A stretch of DNA of 58,409 nucleotides, from contig JASLIW010000159.1 in assembly GCA_030152865.1 (NCBI GenBank), positions 1 through 58,409 on the forward strand, written 5' to 3'. A model generated the notes under the pieces. That model saw only the letters and a program-made list of their open reading frames with translations, was not told the DNA's origin and did not search any database. Both the position numbers and the translations under genes were made by a program. This document shows, in pieces, positions 15,685-24,992 of the stretch (the stretch's first letter is position 1; each line of letters begins with the position of its first letter). This DNA comes from Bacteroides sp. GTDB lineage: Bacteria; Bacteroidota; Bacteroidia; Bacteroidales; Bacteroidaceae.

Positions 15685-17559
15685 TTATTTTTGAGCAAGT
15701 ACTAAAAGTACATTCACATCGCTAGGAGACACGCCTGGTATGCGGCTAGCTTGAGCAATATTTTCAGGGTCTATCTTTATTAACTTCTCTCTGGCCTCAA
15801 AGGATAGTGCCTTAATTTGGCTGTAATCAAACTTGCCTCTAATTTTTATGTTCTCCAAGCGCTGAGTTTTTTCTGCAATTTGCTTTTCGCGCTCAATATA
15901 TCCACTATACTTAATCGCTATCTCTGCAGCCTCAATAATCTCTTCTTCTCTATTCTCTATTTTAGCCAAAGCCTCTTCCAAAGCAGGGATGTGTGCTCTT
16001 ATTGAGTTGAAGCTGATTTGAGGTCTGGTTATTAAGTCTATTAGTTTGCAGCCCTGTCTAAGAGGGGTGGTTCCTAAACTTTCTAGCGCGCTATTGATGT
16101 ACTTAGGCTTGATCGAATACTCTTGAGCAAATGTGATGATTCGCTTGATGTGGTTTTCCTTTTGGGTGAAGAGCTCGTATCTTTCTTTAGAAGCCAAGCC
16201 TAGCTCCCAAGCTTTGGGGGTTAGCCTCATGTCTGCATCATCCATGCGTAGCAGAATACGGTATTCGGCACGTGAAGTAAACATGCGGTAAGGTTCATCT
16301 ACTCCCTTGGTCACTAAATCGTCAATCAGTACACCAACATAGGCTTCGTCTCTACCCAGAGTGAACTCCTTACCTCCATGGCAGTTTATATGCGCATTAA
16401 CACCTGCAATTAAGCCTTGTCCTGCTGCTTCTTCGTATCCAGTAGTTCCATTAACTTGTCCCGCGAAAAACAAGTTCTTTACCACCTTGGATTCCAACGT
16501 GTGTGTCAGTTGGGTTGGATCGAAGAAATCATATTCAATGGCGTAGCCCGGTCGGTAAGCCACAGCATCCCTAAAAGCGGGTATTTTTCTTAGAGCCTCC
16601 AATTGTATATCCATGGGCAAAGAAGAGGAGAAGCCATTGAGGTACATCTCATTTGTATTAACACCTTCTGGCTCTAGGAAAAGCTGGTGCTTGTCTTTAT
16701 TAGGAAAGTTGACAATTTTGGTTTCAACACTTGGGCAGTAGCGTGGCCCTATACTTTGGATTTGTCCATTGTAGAGTGGGGAGTCCTCGAGGCCTTTTTC
16801 TAAAATTCGGTGAGACTCTGGGGTGGTATAAGTCGTCCAGCAGGGTAATGCTGGAAGCTTTTCTTTACCCGTGTCCATAAAGGAGAATTTATGAAAATCG
16901 TCTTCCCCCTCTTGGGGTTCCATGTCTTCAAAGTGAACACTACGCTTGTCTATGCGAACAGGTGTACCCGTTTTCATTCGATCCACTCGGATGCCTGTAG
17001 AAGCTATCGACTCTGTCAAGTGGTAAATTGCAGGCTCTGCCATTCTCCCTCCAGGGAGCTGTACTTTTCCAACGTGCATCAAACCATTAAGGAAAGTTCC
17101 AGCAGTTACAATAACGCATTTAGCATAGAATGTAACCTCCCACAAAGTATTTAATCCTACTACAGCTCCATCTTTATAAATTAAGTTCTTAACACTGTCC
17201 TGCCAAATATCAAGGTTGTCTGTGGTGTCTAATATTTCTCTCCACTCCCAAATATAACGGTTTCTGTCACATTGAGCTCTTGGACTCCACATAGCAGGTC
17301 CTTTAGAGCGATTGAGCATACGAAACTGTATAGCTGTGCGATCAGTAACTAGGCCGATATCTCCGCCTAGTGCATCAACTTCTCGTACGATTTGGCCTTT
17401 AGCAATACCTCCTATTGCTGGATTGCAGCTCATTTGTGCAATCTTATTCATATCCATCGTTATTAAGCAAGTCTTTGAGCCTAGACGTGCAGCAGCTACA
17501 GCTGCTTCACAGCCAGCATGACCAGCTCCTATAACGACAACATCATATTTAAATGTCAT
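15685..17559 (-). CDS. mnmG: tRNA uridine-5-carboxymethylaminomethyl(34) synthesis enzyme MnmG (GidA)
   Basis: MnmG, with MnmE, installs the (c)mnm5 group on wobble uridine 34. The 624-residue protein starts with the FAD-binding motif VVIGAGHAGCEAAVAAARLG. It has the GidA signatures CNPAIGGIAKGQIVREVDALGG and GQVNGTTGYEEAAGQGLIAG, then the helical C-terminal domain that binds MnmE and tRNA. Full length. In many bacteria this gene is near oriC, which is relevant to the adjacent parS-like sites. MnmD, another U34-modifying enzyme, is encoded at 55346-56002. Confidence 0.97.
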   Translation of the reverse strand: MTFKYDVVVIGAGHAGCEAAVAAARLGSKTCLITMDMNKIAQMSCNPAIGGIAKGQIVREVDALGGDIGLVTDRTAIQFRMLNRSKGPAMWSPRAQCDRNRYIWEWREILDTTDNLDIWQDSVKNLIYKDGAVVGLNTLWEVTFYAKCVIVTAGTFLNGLMHVGKVQLPGGRMAEPAIYHLTESIASTGIRVDRMKTGTPVRIDKRSVHFEDMEPQEGEDDFHKFSFMDTGKEKLPALPCWTTYTTPESHRILEKGLEDSPLYNGQIQSIGPRYCPSVETKIVNFPNKDKHQLFLEPEGVNTNEMYLNGFSSSLPMDIQLEALRKIPAFRDAVAYRPGYAIEYDFFDPTQLTHTLESKVVKNLFFAGQVNGTTGYEEAAGQGLIAGVNAHINCHGGKEFTLGRDEAYVGVLIDDLVTKGVDEPYRMFTSRAEYRILLRMDDADMRLTPKAWELGLASKERYELFTQKENHIKRIITFAQEYSIKPKYINSALESLGTTPLRQGCKLIDLITRPQISFNSIRAHIPALEEALAKIENREEEIIEAAEIAIKYSGYIEREKQIAEKTQRLENIKIRGKFDYSQIKALSFEAREKLIKIDPENIAQASRIPGVSPSDVNVLLVLAQK

Positions 17560-17604
17560 TTGATCATTCTTTTAATATAAAACCTAAACTCTAATTTGGT
17601 GGCC

Positions 17605-18045
17605 TTAAAACGCATCGATTTTGGCTAGTTGTTTGTAGATCGCCAAAGCCTCGTTTTCTGCCTTTTCCATTATTTCTCTTTCTCCAGGGCCTTTGTCATT
17701 GATACCACAAAGGTGAAGAACCCCATGAATAATTGTTCGATGTAGTTCTTCTTGGTATGTTGTTTTAAATTGGTCTGAGTTGGATTTTACTGTATCAAGA
17801 CTTATAAAAAGATCACCTGAAACTACAGCTCCTTTGCAGTAGTCAAATGTGATAATATCAGTAAAGTAGTCGTGTTTGAGATAAGTACGGTTGACATCTA
17901 GGATGTAATCATCTGAGCAGAAAATATAGGCTAACTCACCCAGTCTGCGATTATAGATAGCTACAACTTGTTCAATCCATTTTGGGACAAGAGTTGTGTC
18001 TATTTTTGGCATGCCAACTCCTTCTGTATGATAAGTAATCATCAT
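17605..18045 (-). CDS. ybeY: Endoribonuclease YbeY (16S rRNA maturation)
   Basis: YbeY is a metal-dependent RNase needed for 16S rRNA 3' maturation and ribosome quality control. The protein (about 146 residues) starts MMITYHTEGVGMPKI, contains NRTYLKHDYFTDIITFDY and the metal motif HGVLHLCGINDKGPGE. The first two His of the usual three-His site are present; the third position is occupied by Asp/Lys (INDKG) instead of His. I recall a similar change (KDKG) in other Bacteroidetes. Upstream in-frame codons to 18093 have no homology. The gene lies 45 bases beyond the mnmG start on the same strand. Confidence 0.93.
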   Translation of the reverse strand: MMITYHTEGVGMPKIDTTLVPKWIEQVVAIYNRRLGELAYIFCSDDYILDVNRTYLKHDYFTDIITFDYCKGAVVSGDLFISLDTVKSNSDQFKTTYQEELHRTIIHGVLHLCGINDKGPGEREIMEKAENEALAIYKQLAKIDAF

Positions 18046-18204
18046 AGTGATATTTTGTTTTATATGCTGAAAACAATCACTAGGACAATTCACCTTGTTG
18101 AATTGTTTTCATGCAAATTTAGAAATAACTTTTTGTTTGCCGTTGCTTTTTAACTTAATTTGCTATAATCCTCTCTGTATATGGGATAATCTACTTATAT
18201 TCGA

Positions 18205-18330
18205 TAGGTTAGCTGGTCTTTAAACCTAGTCATTTTAGTTGATTTACTGAGTCAGGGACCCATGACCAAAAGATCAGGACCAAAAGAGTGAAAGGTCCTA
18301 GGCAGAACAGCCTTATGTCAGGGATGTAAT
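18205..18330 (+). other. Intergenic region with hairpins and a 14-nt tandem repeat
   Basis: The gap between divergent ybeY and ruvB holds unexplained structure. There is a hairpin TAGGTT/AACCTA near 18205-18228. GACCAAAAGA occurs twice (18264-18273 and 18278-18287, a 14-base step). A 6-bp stem AGGACC/GGTCCT (18276-18281 with 18294-18299) has a 12-base loop. TCAGG-type words recur at 18252, 18274 and 18318. It is markedly more GC-rich than neighbouring gaps. It could be an RNA leader, an sRNA or a protein-binding array. I match it to no known family. Confidence 0.35.
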
Positions 18331-18367
18331 AAACGCCTTTCATAATCAAGATATATGTATTCTTTTA

Positions 18368-18375
18368 TACCTTTG
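18368..18375 (+). promoter_or_regulatory. Candidate -7 box for ruvB
   Basis: TACCTTTG matches TAnnTTTG, 22 bases before the ruvB ATG. No obvious -33 element. Confidence 0.4.
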
Positions 18376-18397
18376 TTCGGAGATTTATAAAATTAAG

Positions 18398-19420
18398 ATG
18401 GAAGATAATTTTGATATAAGAGATCCACAACTAACCTCACGAGAAAAAGACTTTGAAAATGAACTACGTCCGCTCTCGTTTGATGATTTTAGTGGACAAG
18501 AACAGGTGGTTGAGAACTTGACTATTTTTGTAAAAGCTGCTCGCTTAAGGTCAGAGGCTCTTGATCATGTCTTACTACACGGACCTCCAGGTTTGGGTAA
18601 AACCACGCTGTCTAATATTATAGCCAATGAATTAGAAGTAGGCTTAAAAATAACTTCAGGTCCTGTCTTGGATAAACCTGGAGATTTAGCTGGTGTTTTG
18701 ACAAGCCTAGAGCCCAATGATGTGCTTTTCATCGATGAGATTCATAGACTTTCTCCTGTAGTGGAAGAATACCTGTACTCAGCTATGGAAGATTATCGCA
18801 TTGATATCATGATAGACAAGGGGCCTTCGGCTCGAAGTATTCAACTTGAGTTAAACCCCTTTACCCTGGTAGGGGCTACGACACGTAGTGGCTTGCTCAC
18901 TGCTCCTTTAAGAGCTCGTTTTGGTATCAACTTGCATTTAGAATACTACGACGATACAGTCCTAACACAAATTGTAATCCGTTCGGCTGATATACTTGAT
19001 GTTCCTTGTAGTTTTGAGGCTGCATCTGAAATTGCTTCTAGGAGTAGAGGTACACCTCGTATCTGCAATGCTTTGCTGCGTAGGGTCCGAGACTTTGCCC
19101 AGGTCAAGGGTGATGGATCCATCGATTTAGAGATAGCCCGCTATGCTCTAGAGGCATTAAATATTGATCGCTATGGCTTAGATGAAGTGGATAATAAGAT
19201 TTTATGTACCATTATTGATAAGTTTAATGGAGGGCCTGTTGGTCTATCTACTATTGCCACAGCGCTAGGAGAAGACTCAGGCACAATCGAAGAAGTATAT
19301 GAGCCTTTCTTAATTAAGGAGGGATTTATTAAAAGGACTCCTCGAGGTAGGGAGGTGACACCGCTTGCTTATTCGCATCTAGGTAGAGAACCTCAGCCTG
19401 ATCAACAATCTCTTTTTTAA
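18398..19420 (+). CDS. ruvB: Holliday junction branch-migration ATPase RuvB
   Basis: RuvB is the AAA+ motor of the RuvABC resolvasome. The 340 residues show LRPLSFDDFSGQEQVVENL, Walker A LLHGPPGLGKTTL, Walker B VLFIDEIHRL, sensor 1 LVGATTRSGLLTAPLRARFG, arginine-finger region, and a C-terminal winged helix ending TPRGREVTPLAYSHL. Full length. It heads a plus-strand run with the flippase gene (20 bases later) and the DUF389 gene. Confidence 0.97.
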   Translation: MEDNFDIRDPQLTSREKDFENELRPLSFDDFSGQEQVVENLTIFVKAARLRSEALDHVLLHGPPGLGKTTLSNIIANELEVGLKITSGPVLDKPGDLAGVLTSLEPNDVLFIDEIHRLSPVVEEYLYSAMEDYRIDIMIDKGPSARSIQLELNPFTLVGATTRSGLLTAPLRARFGINLHLEYYDDTVLTQIVIRSADILDVPCSFEAASEIASRSRGTPRICNALLRRVRDFAQVKGDGSIDLEIARYALEALNIDRYGLDEVDNKILCTIIDKFNGGPVGLSTIATALGEDSGTIEEVYEPFLIKEGFIKRTPRGREVTPLAYSHLGREPQPDQQSLF

Positions 19421-19439
19421 ATTGCAACAAAGAAAGCTC

Positions 19440-20957
19440 ATGAATAAACCAGTGCAAAACTCCTCAGCTAGGGGGGAGGGGAAGCGGCTTGTTAAAGACA
19501 TTATGATCTATGGAGCAAGTAGTATAGTAGGTCGTTTTTTAAACTACTTACTTGTACCGCTCTATGTATACAAGATGCCTGCATCAACAGGTAGCTATGG
19601 GGTAGTGACCAATATGTATGCTCTAATAGCCTTATTGTTGGTAGTGCTTACATATGGAATGGAGACAGGCTTCTTTTATTATGCTAATAAAAAGAAAGAA
19701 AATCCTCAGACTGTTTTTTCTACAATCTTAATAGCAGTCGGTTCGACTTCAGTTCTATTTGTTTTGATGTGTCTTCTGAACCTAGATTCTCTGGCTTATT
19801 ACTTGGAATATGAGCGGGCAGACTACTTGGGCATGATGGCTGTTGTAGTGGCTATGGATGCCTTTATGAGTATTCTTTTTGCCTATTTACGTTTTCAGCA
19901 GCGACCTATAAAGTTTGCTTGTATAAAGCTTTTCTTTATTGGATTCAATATTTTTTTAAATCTCCTCTTACTGGTTTGGGTACCTATGCTGCAGGAGTAT
20001 TTCCCTAATTTGCTAGCTTGGTATAATACAGATAGCTTAGAGGGATATGTCTTTATAGCCAACCTAATTGCTACTTCTGTTCAAGTACTTTTCTTTATTC
20101 CTGAGTTGACTCAGATGAAGTATGTTTTTGACTTATCCCTATTCAAGCGTATCTTTAAATACTCCTTTCCTATACTCGTTTTAGGGATTGCTGGAGTGTT
20201 GAGTCAGACTTTTGATAAAATTATTTTCCCTATCGTCTATCCTGACTCAGAGCAGGCGAATGTAGAACTTGGTATCTATGGAGCCACGAGCAAAATCGCT
20301 ATGATTATGGGGATGTGTACACAAGCTTTTCGGTATGCTTATGAACCCTTTGTTTTTAGTAAAAATAAAGAGTCGGGTAGTAAGCAGACTTATGCTGAAG
20401 TCATGAAGTACTTTATTATATTTACTTTACTTGGATTTTTAGCTGTCGCTTTTTACCTAGACATCATTAAGTATATAATACAGCCTGATTATTGGGCAGG
20501 TTTGATTGTAGTCCCATTGGTCATGCTTACGCAAATACTAATAGGGGTTTACTTTAATCTAGCCTACTGGTACAAGCTTAACGAAGAAACAAGGTGGGGA
20601 GCTTACTTTTCACTGATTGGTTGCGCTGTTATCATTGTTTTAAATATTCTATGGATACCTAAGTATAGCTATATGGGATCTGCTCTAGCAGGGCTGATAG
20701 GTTATGCTTTGATGACTATTTTATCATATGTGGTAGGACAGGTGCGCAATCCTATTCCTTACGATTTGAAGCGTATTGCTACTTATACCTTACTGGCAGC
20801 TGTGCTGTACGTGTTAGGTGTAAAAGTCACACTAGAGAATACCTATTTAAGAATGGCGTATAGAACATTCTTATTAATAATATATATCATTTTTATAGTC
20901 AAGAAAGACTTACCCTTAAAAAGTATACCAATTATTAATCGTTTTATTAAAAAATAA
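19440..20957 (+). CDS. Polysaccharide flippase (MOP/Wzx-type) membrane protein
   Basis: The 505-residue protein has about 12-14 hydrophobic segments and starts its membrane part with IMIYGASSIVGRFLNYLLVPLY, the pattern of RfbX/Wzx oligosaccharide flippases of the MATE-like MOP superfamily. Such proteins flip lipid-linked sugars across the inner membrane. A TTG start at 19422 is possible; I prefer the ATG at 19440, 20 bases after ruvB. There are no glycosyltransferase genes next to it, so this is a lone housekeeping-type copy. In Bacteroidetes it commonly follows ruvB. The substrate is unknown. Confidence 0.85.
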   Translation: MNKPVQNSSARGEGKRLVKDIMIYGASSIVGRFLNYLLVPLYVYKMPASTGSYGVVTNMYALIALLLVVLTYGMETGFFYYANKKKENPQTVFSTILIAVGSTSVLFVLMCLLNLDSLAYYLEYERADYLGMMAVVVAMDAFMSILFAYLRFQQRPIKFACIKLFFIGFNIFLNLLLLVWVPMLQEYFPNLLAWYNTDSLEGYVFIANLIATSVQVLFFIPELTQMKYVFDLSLFKRIFKYSFPILVLGIAGVLSQTFDKIIFPIVYPDSEQANVELGIYGATSKIAMIMGMCTQAFRYAYEPFVFSKNKESGSKQTYAEVMKYFIIFTLLGFLAVAFYLDIIKYIIQPDYWAGLIVVPLVMLTQILIGVYFNLAYWYKLNEETRWGAYFSLIGCAVIIVLNILWIPKYSYMGSALAGLIGYALMTILSYVVGQVRNPIPYDLKRIATYTLLAAVLYVLGVKVTLENTYLRMAYRTFLLIIYIIFIVKKDLPLKSIPIINRFIKK

Positions 20958-20959
20958 TC

Positions 20960-22327
20960 ATGAGCACAGATAAAAGGAATGTTTTTGCGATTCGATCCTT
21001 TGTAAAAGAATATTTGGATCTGCGCAAGGATAAGGATAATGAACAACTAACTATTGAGTCTATTCGAAAGGGAGTGAGCTTTAAGGGCGCAAATTTATGG
21101 ATTCTGATATTTGCTACCTTTATGGCCTCTTTGGGATTGAATGTCAACTCAACGGCAGTTATAATAGGTGCGATGCTTATATCCCCACTAATGGGACCAA
21201 TTATGGGTATTGGCTTAGCGGTTGGGATTAGTGACTTTGATCTCATGAAGCGCTCGTTTAAGAGCTTTATGATCACCACTTTATTTAGTGTAGTTACCTC
21301 GACTATTTTCTTTCTAATCTCCCCCTTGGCTGAGGCTCAATCAGAATTGCTAGCTCGTACCTCTCCCAATATTTACGATGTATTTATCGCCTTGTTTGGT
21401 GGTTTGGCAGGTGTGGTTGCACTCTCAACAAAAGAGAAAGGAAATGTAATACCTGGAGTAGCAATTGCTACTGCCTTAATGCCTCCGCTATGTACAGCTG
21501 GTTATGGACTAGCTACAGGTAACTTAGCTTTTTTCCTAGGAGCTTTTTACCTTTACTTTATTAATTCTGTATTTATCTCTGTTGCTACTTATTTAGGAGT
21601 TCGTGTCATGCACTTTCACCCTAAAGAGTTTGTAGATAAGGCCAGAGAGATGAGGGTTAGGAAATACATTATAGTCATTGTTGTATTAACTATGGTTCCA
21701 GCTTTATACTTGACTGTTGGAATTATCAAGGATACGGTATTTAAAGGTGCTGCCAATCGTTTTATCGCTGAAGAACTACATTTTGAAAATACGCAAATTA
21801 TTGATCGGTCTATTTCGAGGAATGACTCAACTAAAGGTAGGGATATTCGTGTAGTATTAATTGGAACTGAGGTACCCGAAGCGTCTATAGAGATAGCTCG
21901 CCAAAAGATGCCTAAATATAAGCTCAAGAATACTACACTTACAGTGATACAGGGTGTAAGTGATACTGCTCCTGACCTAAAGTCTATTAAAGCGCTCGTG
22001 ATGGAAGATTTCTATAAAGACAGCCAGATCAAGCTTCAAGATCAACAAAATCAAATTAGAGCCTTGGAAAGAGCTATACAGCGGTATAAAGAGTATACAG
22101 AGTTGAGCGCCAAGATTGCACCAGAGTTATCTGTACTTTATCCGTCAGTTCAAAAAGTATCAATTTCTCAGGTTGTAGAGGTAGATGTTGAAACTCAGAA
22201 ACCGGATACTGTAACCCTTGCAATAGTAAGGCTTGAAAAGGAGCTAGTCCCTAAAGAGCAAGAAAAATTAGAAGAGTGGTTAAAAAAGCGTGTTGAATCT
22301 AAGAAACTCAGACTAATCGTAGAGTAG
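20960..22327 (+). CDS. DUF389 (TIGR00341-type) membrane protein
   Basis: The 455-residue protein has an N-terminal soluble part, then six hydrophobic segments (about residues 45-250). The family signature is near STAVIIGAMLISPLMGPIMGIG and GVAIATALMPPLCTAGYGLA. A long charged, partly coiled C-terminal part follows (about 340-385 is helix-prone). Function is not established for this family. It starts two bases after the flippase stop and is probably translated from the same mRNA. A strong bidirectional terminator follows. Confidence 0.85.
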   Translation: MSTDKRNVFAIRSFVKEYLDLRKDKDNEQLTIESIRKGVSFKGANLWILIFATFMASLGLNVNSTAVIIGAMLISPLMGPIMGIGLAVGISDFDLMKRSFKSFMITTLFSVVTSTIFFLISPLAEAQSELLARTSPNIYDVFIALFGGLAGVVALSTKEKGNVIPGVAIATALMPPLCTAGYGLATGNLAFFLGAFYLYFINSVFISVATYLGVRVMHFHPKEFVDKAREMRVRKYIIVIVVLTMVPALYLTVGIIKDTVFKGAANRFIAEELHFENTQIIDRSISRNDSTKGRDIRVVLIGTEVPEASIEIARQKMPKYKLKNTTLTVIQGVSDTAPDLKSIKALVMEDFYKDSQIKLQDQQNQIRALERAIQRYKEYTELSAKIAPELSVLYPSVQKVSISQVVEVDVETQKPDTVTLAIVRLEKELVPKEQEKLEEWLKKRVESKKLRLIVE

Positions 22328-22348
22328 AGTGATCCACCTGGAATAATA

Positions 22349-22382
22349 AAAAGTGCGTAGCAATTTGTTGTTACGCACTTTT
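22349..22382. terminator. Bidirectional terminator between DUF389 and DMT genes
   Basis: A 15-bp stem (22349-22363 with 22368-22382, one G-U pair) has a 4-base loop. It is flanked by A-rich sequence on the left and T-rich sequence on the right, between convergent genes. Confidence 0.85.
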
Positions 22383-22401
22383 GTTTTGTAGCCTTTTTAA
22401 A

Positions 22402-23271
22402 TTAGCGCTTTAGTATAATGATAAGAACAGCTGATATAATTAATATAACTCCCAGTCCTATTTGTGCCGTTAAGGCTTCATTAAATACTAGAATACCTAC
22501 AAGTATAGCTGTTACTGGCTCCATTGCTCCTAATACGGAGGTAATAGTCGATCCAATACGTTTAATTGCTTGGATAAGTGTCAGGTTTGAGATGATTGTA
22601 GGGATGATGGCCAATAAGAGAAGAGAGCCAAATGAGCGCATGGAAGGGATAGGCTGAACACTTGAAACCAATGTTGTTCCTGTAAACAATATAATGCCTC
22701 CAAAAAGGAAAACATAAAAGGTGAGTTTCAGTCCATTCATTTTGATATTAACTTTATTCACTGCTACTAAATAGGAGGCATAACCCAAGGCAGAAATGAG
22801 TACTATAATAATTCCTGCTATAGATATTCTACTCGTCTCTCCACCTGACAGTGAGAGTAGGCTTACTCCTATTATGGCTATAATGATGGCTATCGCCCTC
22901 CAAATAGAGCTTCTCTCTTTAAAGAGTGTCATCATTAGAATAGTAGTGAATACGGGGTACATAAAGTGAATAGCAGTAGCAACTCCACTTGATATCTCTT
23001 GATATCCCCAAAATAAAAACAAGGATGAAATATCGTAAAATACTGCAAGGAGTAGCAGTTTGGGTAAGTCTTTCAAACTAATTCGGAGCGAAATGCCCTT
23101 AGCTAGCAGTAGTAATGCTAGCACAATACAGGCAAAGATAAATCGATATAAGAGTATGGATGGAAATTGCATACCCTCACTAATTACTGGGAGAGTAAAC
23201 AGGGGTATTAGCCCAAAAGTAGATGAGGATAGTAATCCATATAAAAATCCTTTTAACGTCTCTTTCTTCAT
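22402..23271 (-). CDS. EamA/DMT-family transporter
   Basis: A 289-residue protein with ten hydrophobic helices in two EamA repeats (about residues 5-140 and 150-288). Marks of the drug/metabolite transporter superfamily are GVATAIHFMYPVFTTILMMTLFKE in the first half and SVLGAMEPVTAILVGILVFNE in the second. Members export amino acids, nucleotides or other small molecules; the substrate is not deducible. It has its own -7 box at 23297-23304. Confidence 0.88.
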   Translation of the reverse strand: MKKETLKGFLYGLLSSSTFGLIPLFTLPVISEGMQFPSILLYRFIFACIVLALLLLAKGISLRISLKDLPKLLLLAVFYDISSLFLFWGYQEISSGVATAIHFMYPVFTTILMMTLFKERSSIWRAIAIIIAIIGVSLLSLSGGETSRISIAGIIIVLISALGYASYLVAVNKVNIKMNGLKLTFYVFLFGGIILFTGTTLVSSVQPIPSMRSFGSLLLLAIIPTIISNLTLIQAIKRIGSTITSVLGAMEPVTAILVGILVFNEALTAQIGLGVILIISAVLIIILKR

Positions 23272-23296
23272 TGCTATAGTGTAGTTTCTGTCTATA

Positions 23297-23304
23297 CAAA
23301 GATA
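23297..23304 (-). promoter_or_regulatory. Candidate -7 box for the DMT transporter gene
   Basis: On the minus strand TATCTTTG, a full TAnnTTTG match 26 bases upstream of the ATG at 23271. Confidence 0.4.
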
Positions 23305-23637
23305 GGGAGTATTTACCTTCTTTATATTGTAGAGGTGAGATATCTTATAGCAAAAGTAAGTGTAGTATGATTATTTGTAGGTATCTATAAATCCATGATA
23401 TTTTAGTAAGTAAAGTGAAATTACAGAAATGGCTGAACCTAGAGTTATAAGTTTGTTTATAACTATGATAGGGCCATTATTTGAGCATCCATATTGAAAT
23501 AGCAGAAAGATAAGTCCATATGTGTTAATAGCTTTAGAGAAGTACCTAAGTAGCTGAAGTAGGTGGCTGATTGATAGAAGTCACTTCTTAATTTGTTTTT
23601 AATAGCGAGAATAGAAGTATGAGTAATATTTAACAAA
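23305..23637. other. Gene-free stretch between the DMT and ROK genes
   Basis: About 330 bases without a convincing gene. A minus-strand frame of 63 codons (23463-23654) has no recognisable motif and overlaps the ROK 3' end. I see no strong hairpin and no repeat. It marks the left edge of the sialic-acid locus and may contain decayed sequence. Confidence 0.4.
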
Positions 23638-24858
23638 TTAAAACTCCGCTTCAAACATGCGACTCCTAGCCATCATGCATGAGCCAACAACTCCTACTTT
23701 ATCGTTGAGTTTAGATGTCTTTATTTGAGAATCTTTATTAACTAAATTTAGTGAGTATTTGCGTACGGCTGTTTTAATAGGTTGAGTTATGTAATCCCCT
23801 GTTGAGGAAAGAGAACCTCCTATTATTACTAGTTCAGGGTTTAAAATATTTATTAATGCGGCAATTTCTTTTCCTAGTTTTTCTCCTATATCTTCAATGA
23901 TTTCAATACAAAGCATATCTTCTTGCATTGTTGCGGATAAAATGTCCTCAAGTGTAATATTATCACCTTTTAAAACTCTTTTTGATAGAATTGATGTTTC
24001 CCCATTTTTTATTCTATTTATTAGTTTACGATGTAGGGCACTGCCAGAGGCTTCTGTTTCTAGACAACCTTTTTTACCGCAGTGGCATAAAACTTCATTA
24101 TCGTAAACGTTAATATGTCCAAACTCTCCGGCAAAACCGGATTTACCAATGTATAGTTTACTATTAATAATTATTCCGATACCTAATCCCCAGCTTATGT
24201 TTACAAATATAATGTTCTTTTCACCTTTTACGCAGCCTTTCATAAATTCGCCAAAAGCCATAGCTCGTGTATCATTATCAATAGTTACTTTGTAGCCAAG
24301 GCGTTCTGTTAAAATTTCAGCTAGAGGCCTTTCTTCAAAATTATAGGTGCTGTAGCTATAACCTAATTCCGGATTAACTCGTCCAGAGATATTTATGTTT
24401 ATATTTAAAATCTTATCTTTTGAAATAGAAAGCGAGTCTATAAAGTCGGTTATAATAATACAAAGCTCAGACATACGCTTCTTTGTGTTTTCAAAGTTAT
24501 AGGGTATATCCATTTTCATCTCCACCATATCTCCTTTGAAATTTATGACTCCTAAATTAATTGTAAATCTTTTAATTTCAACACCCATGAAGTAGCCAGA
24601 GTCTGGATTTAAACCGTAAAGAATAGGGTGTCTGCCTCCGCTTGTTTCTAATTTCCCATAATCGTTTAAGAAACCTTCTTCAGACATTTCAGCTATAAAT
24701 TTGGTAACAGTTGGTATACTTAAGTCTAGCTCTTTTGCTAACTCTGTTATAGTGGAGTTTCCATTGTATATATAATGCGTAATTATTTTTTTCTTTGTTA
24801 AAGCATTTTTAGATCCTTTTTCTATTTGCTTTAGAAGATGGTTTTTTAGATTGCTCAT
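23638..24858 (-). CDS. ROK-family transcriptional regulator, likely of the nan operon
   Basis: The 406-residue protein has an N-terminal winged HTH (TITELAKELDLSIPTVTKFI, about residues 35-54) followed by a ROK sugar-kinase-like domain. The ROK domain shows IDNDTRAMAFGEFM, GLGIGIIINSKLYIG, the zinc motif GEFGHINV...CHCGKKGCLETEAS, and LNPELVIIGGSL. This is the NagC/Mlc/XylR architecture, so a repressor that senses a sugar is likely. It is divergent from the sialic-acid operon with a shared 272-base control region, the usual place for a local regulator. The inducer could be ManNAc, GlcNAc or a phosphate ester (inference). Separate ROK kinases such as RokA lack the HTH. Confidence 0.88.
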   Translation of the reverse strand: MSNLKNHLLKQIEKGSKNALTKKKIITHYIYNGNSTITELAKELDLSIPTVTKFIAEMSEEGFLNDYGKLETSGGRHPILYGLNPDSGYFMGVEIKRFTINLGVINFKGDMVEMKMDIPYNFENTKKRMSELCIIITDFIDSLSISKDKILNININISGRVNPELGYSYSTYNFEERPLAEILTERLGYKVTIDNDTRAMAFGEFMKGCVKGEKNIIFVNISWGLGIGIIINSKLYIGKSGFAGEFGHINVYDNEVLCHCGKKGCLETEASGSALHRKLINRIKNGETSILSKRVLKGDNITLEDILSATMQEDMLCIEIIEDIGEKLGKEIAALINILNPELVIIGGSLSSTGDYITQPIKTAVRKYSLNLVNKDSQIKTSKLNDKVGVVGSCMMARSRMFEAEF

Positions 24859-24887
24859 ATTTTTAATATATTTAATAAGACCCTTTA

Positions 24888-24895
24888 CAAATATA
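24888..24895 (-). promoter_or_regulatory. Candidate -7 box for the ROK regulator
   Basis: On the minus strand TATATTTG, a full consensus match 29 bases upstream of the ATG at 24858. Confidence 0.45.
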
Positions 24896-24992
24896 GAAAT
24901 AAACTGTTTGTTTTTAAATCCATGCTAACTAAAAACTAATACACCAGGAGATTATTTTATGTGTATTTAAATAATAGCACATGAATAGTTAA

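Noticed and set aside
18250..18330. Possible SRP (4.5S) RNA upstream of ruvB, because of words such as TCAGGGATGT
   Set aside because: The conserved SRP tip (GGAAGGAAGCAG type) and the symmetric loop are absent, and I could not build the long paired rod. It is left as an unexplained structured gap.
23463..23654. A 63-codon minus-strand frame between the DMT and ROK genes
   Set aside because: No motif, overlap with the ROK 3' end, and no promoter or ribosome-binding signal. Likely chance.
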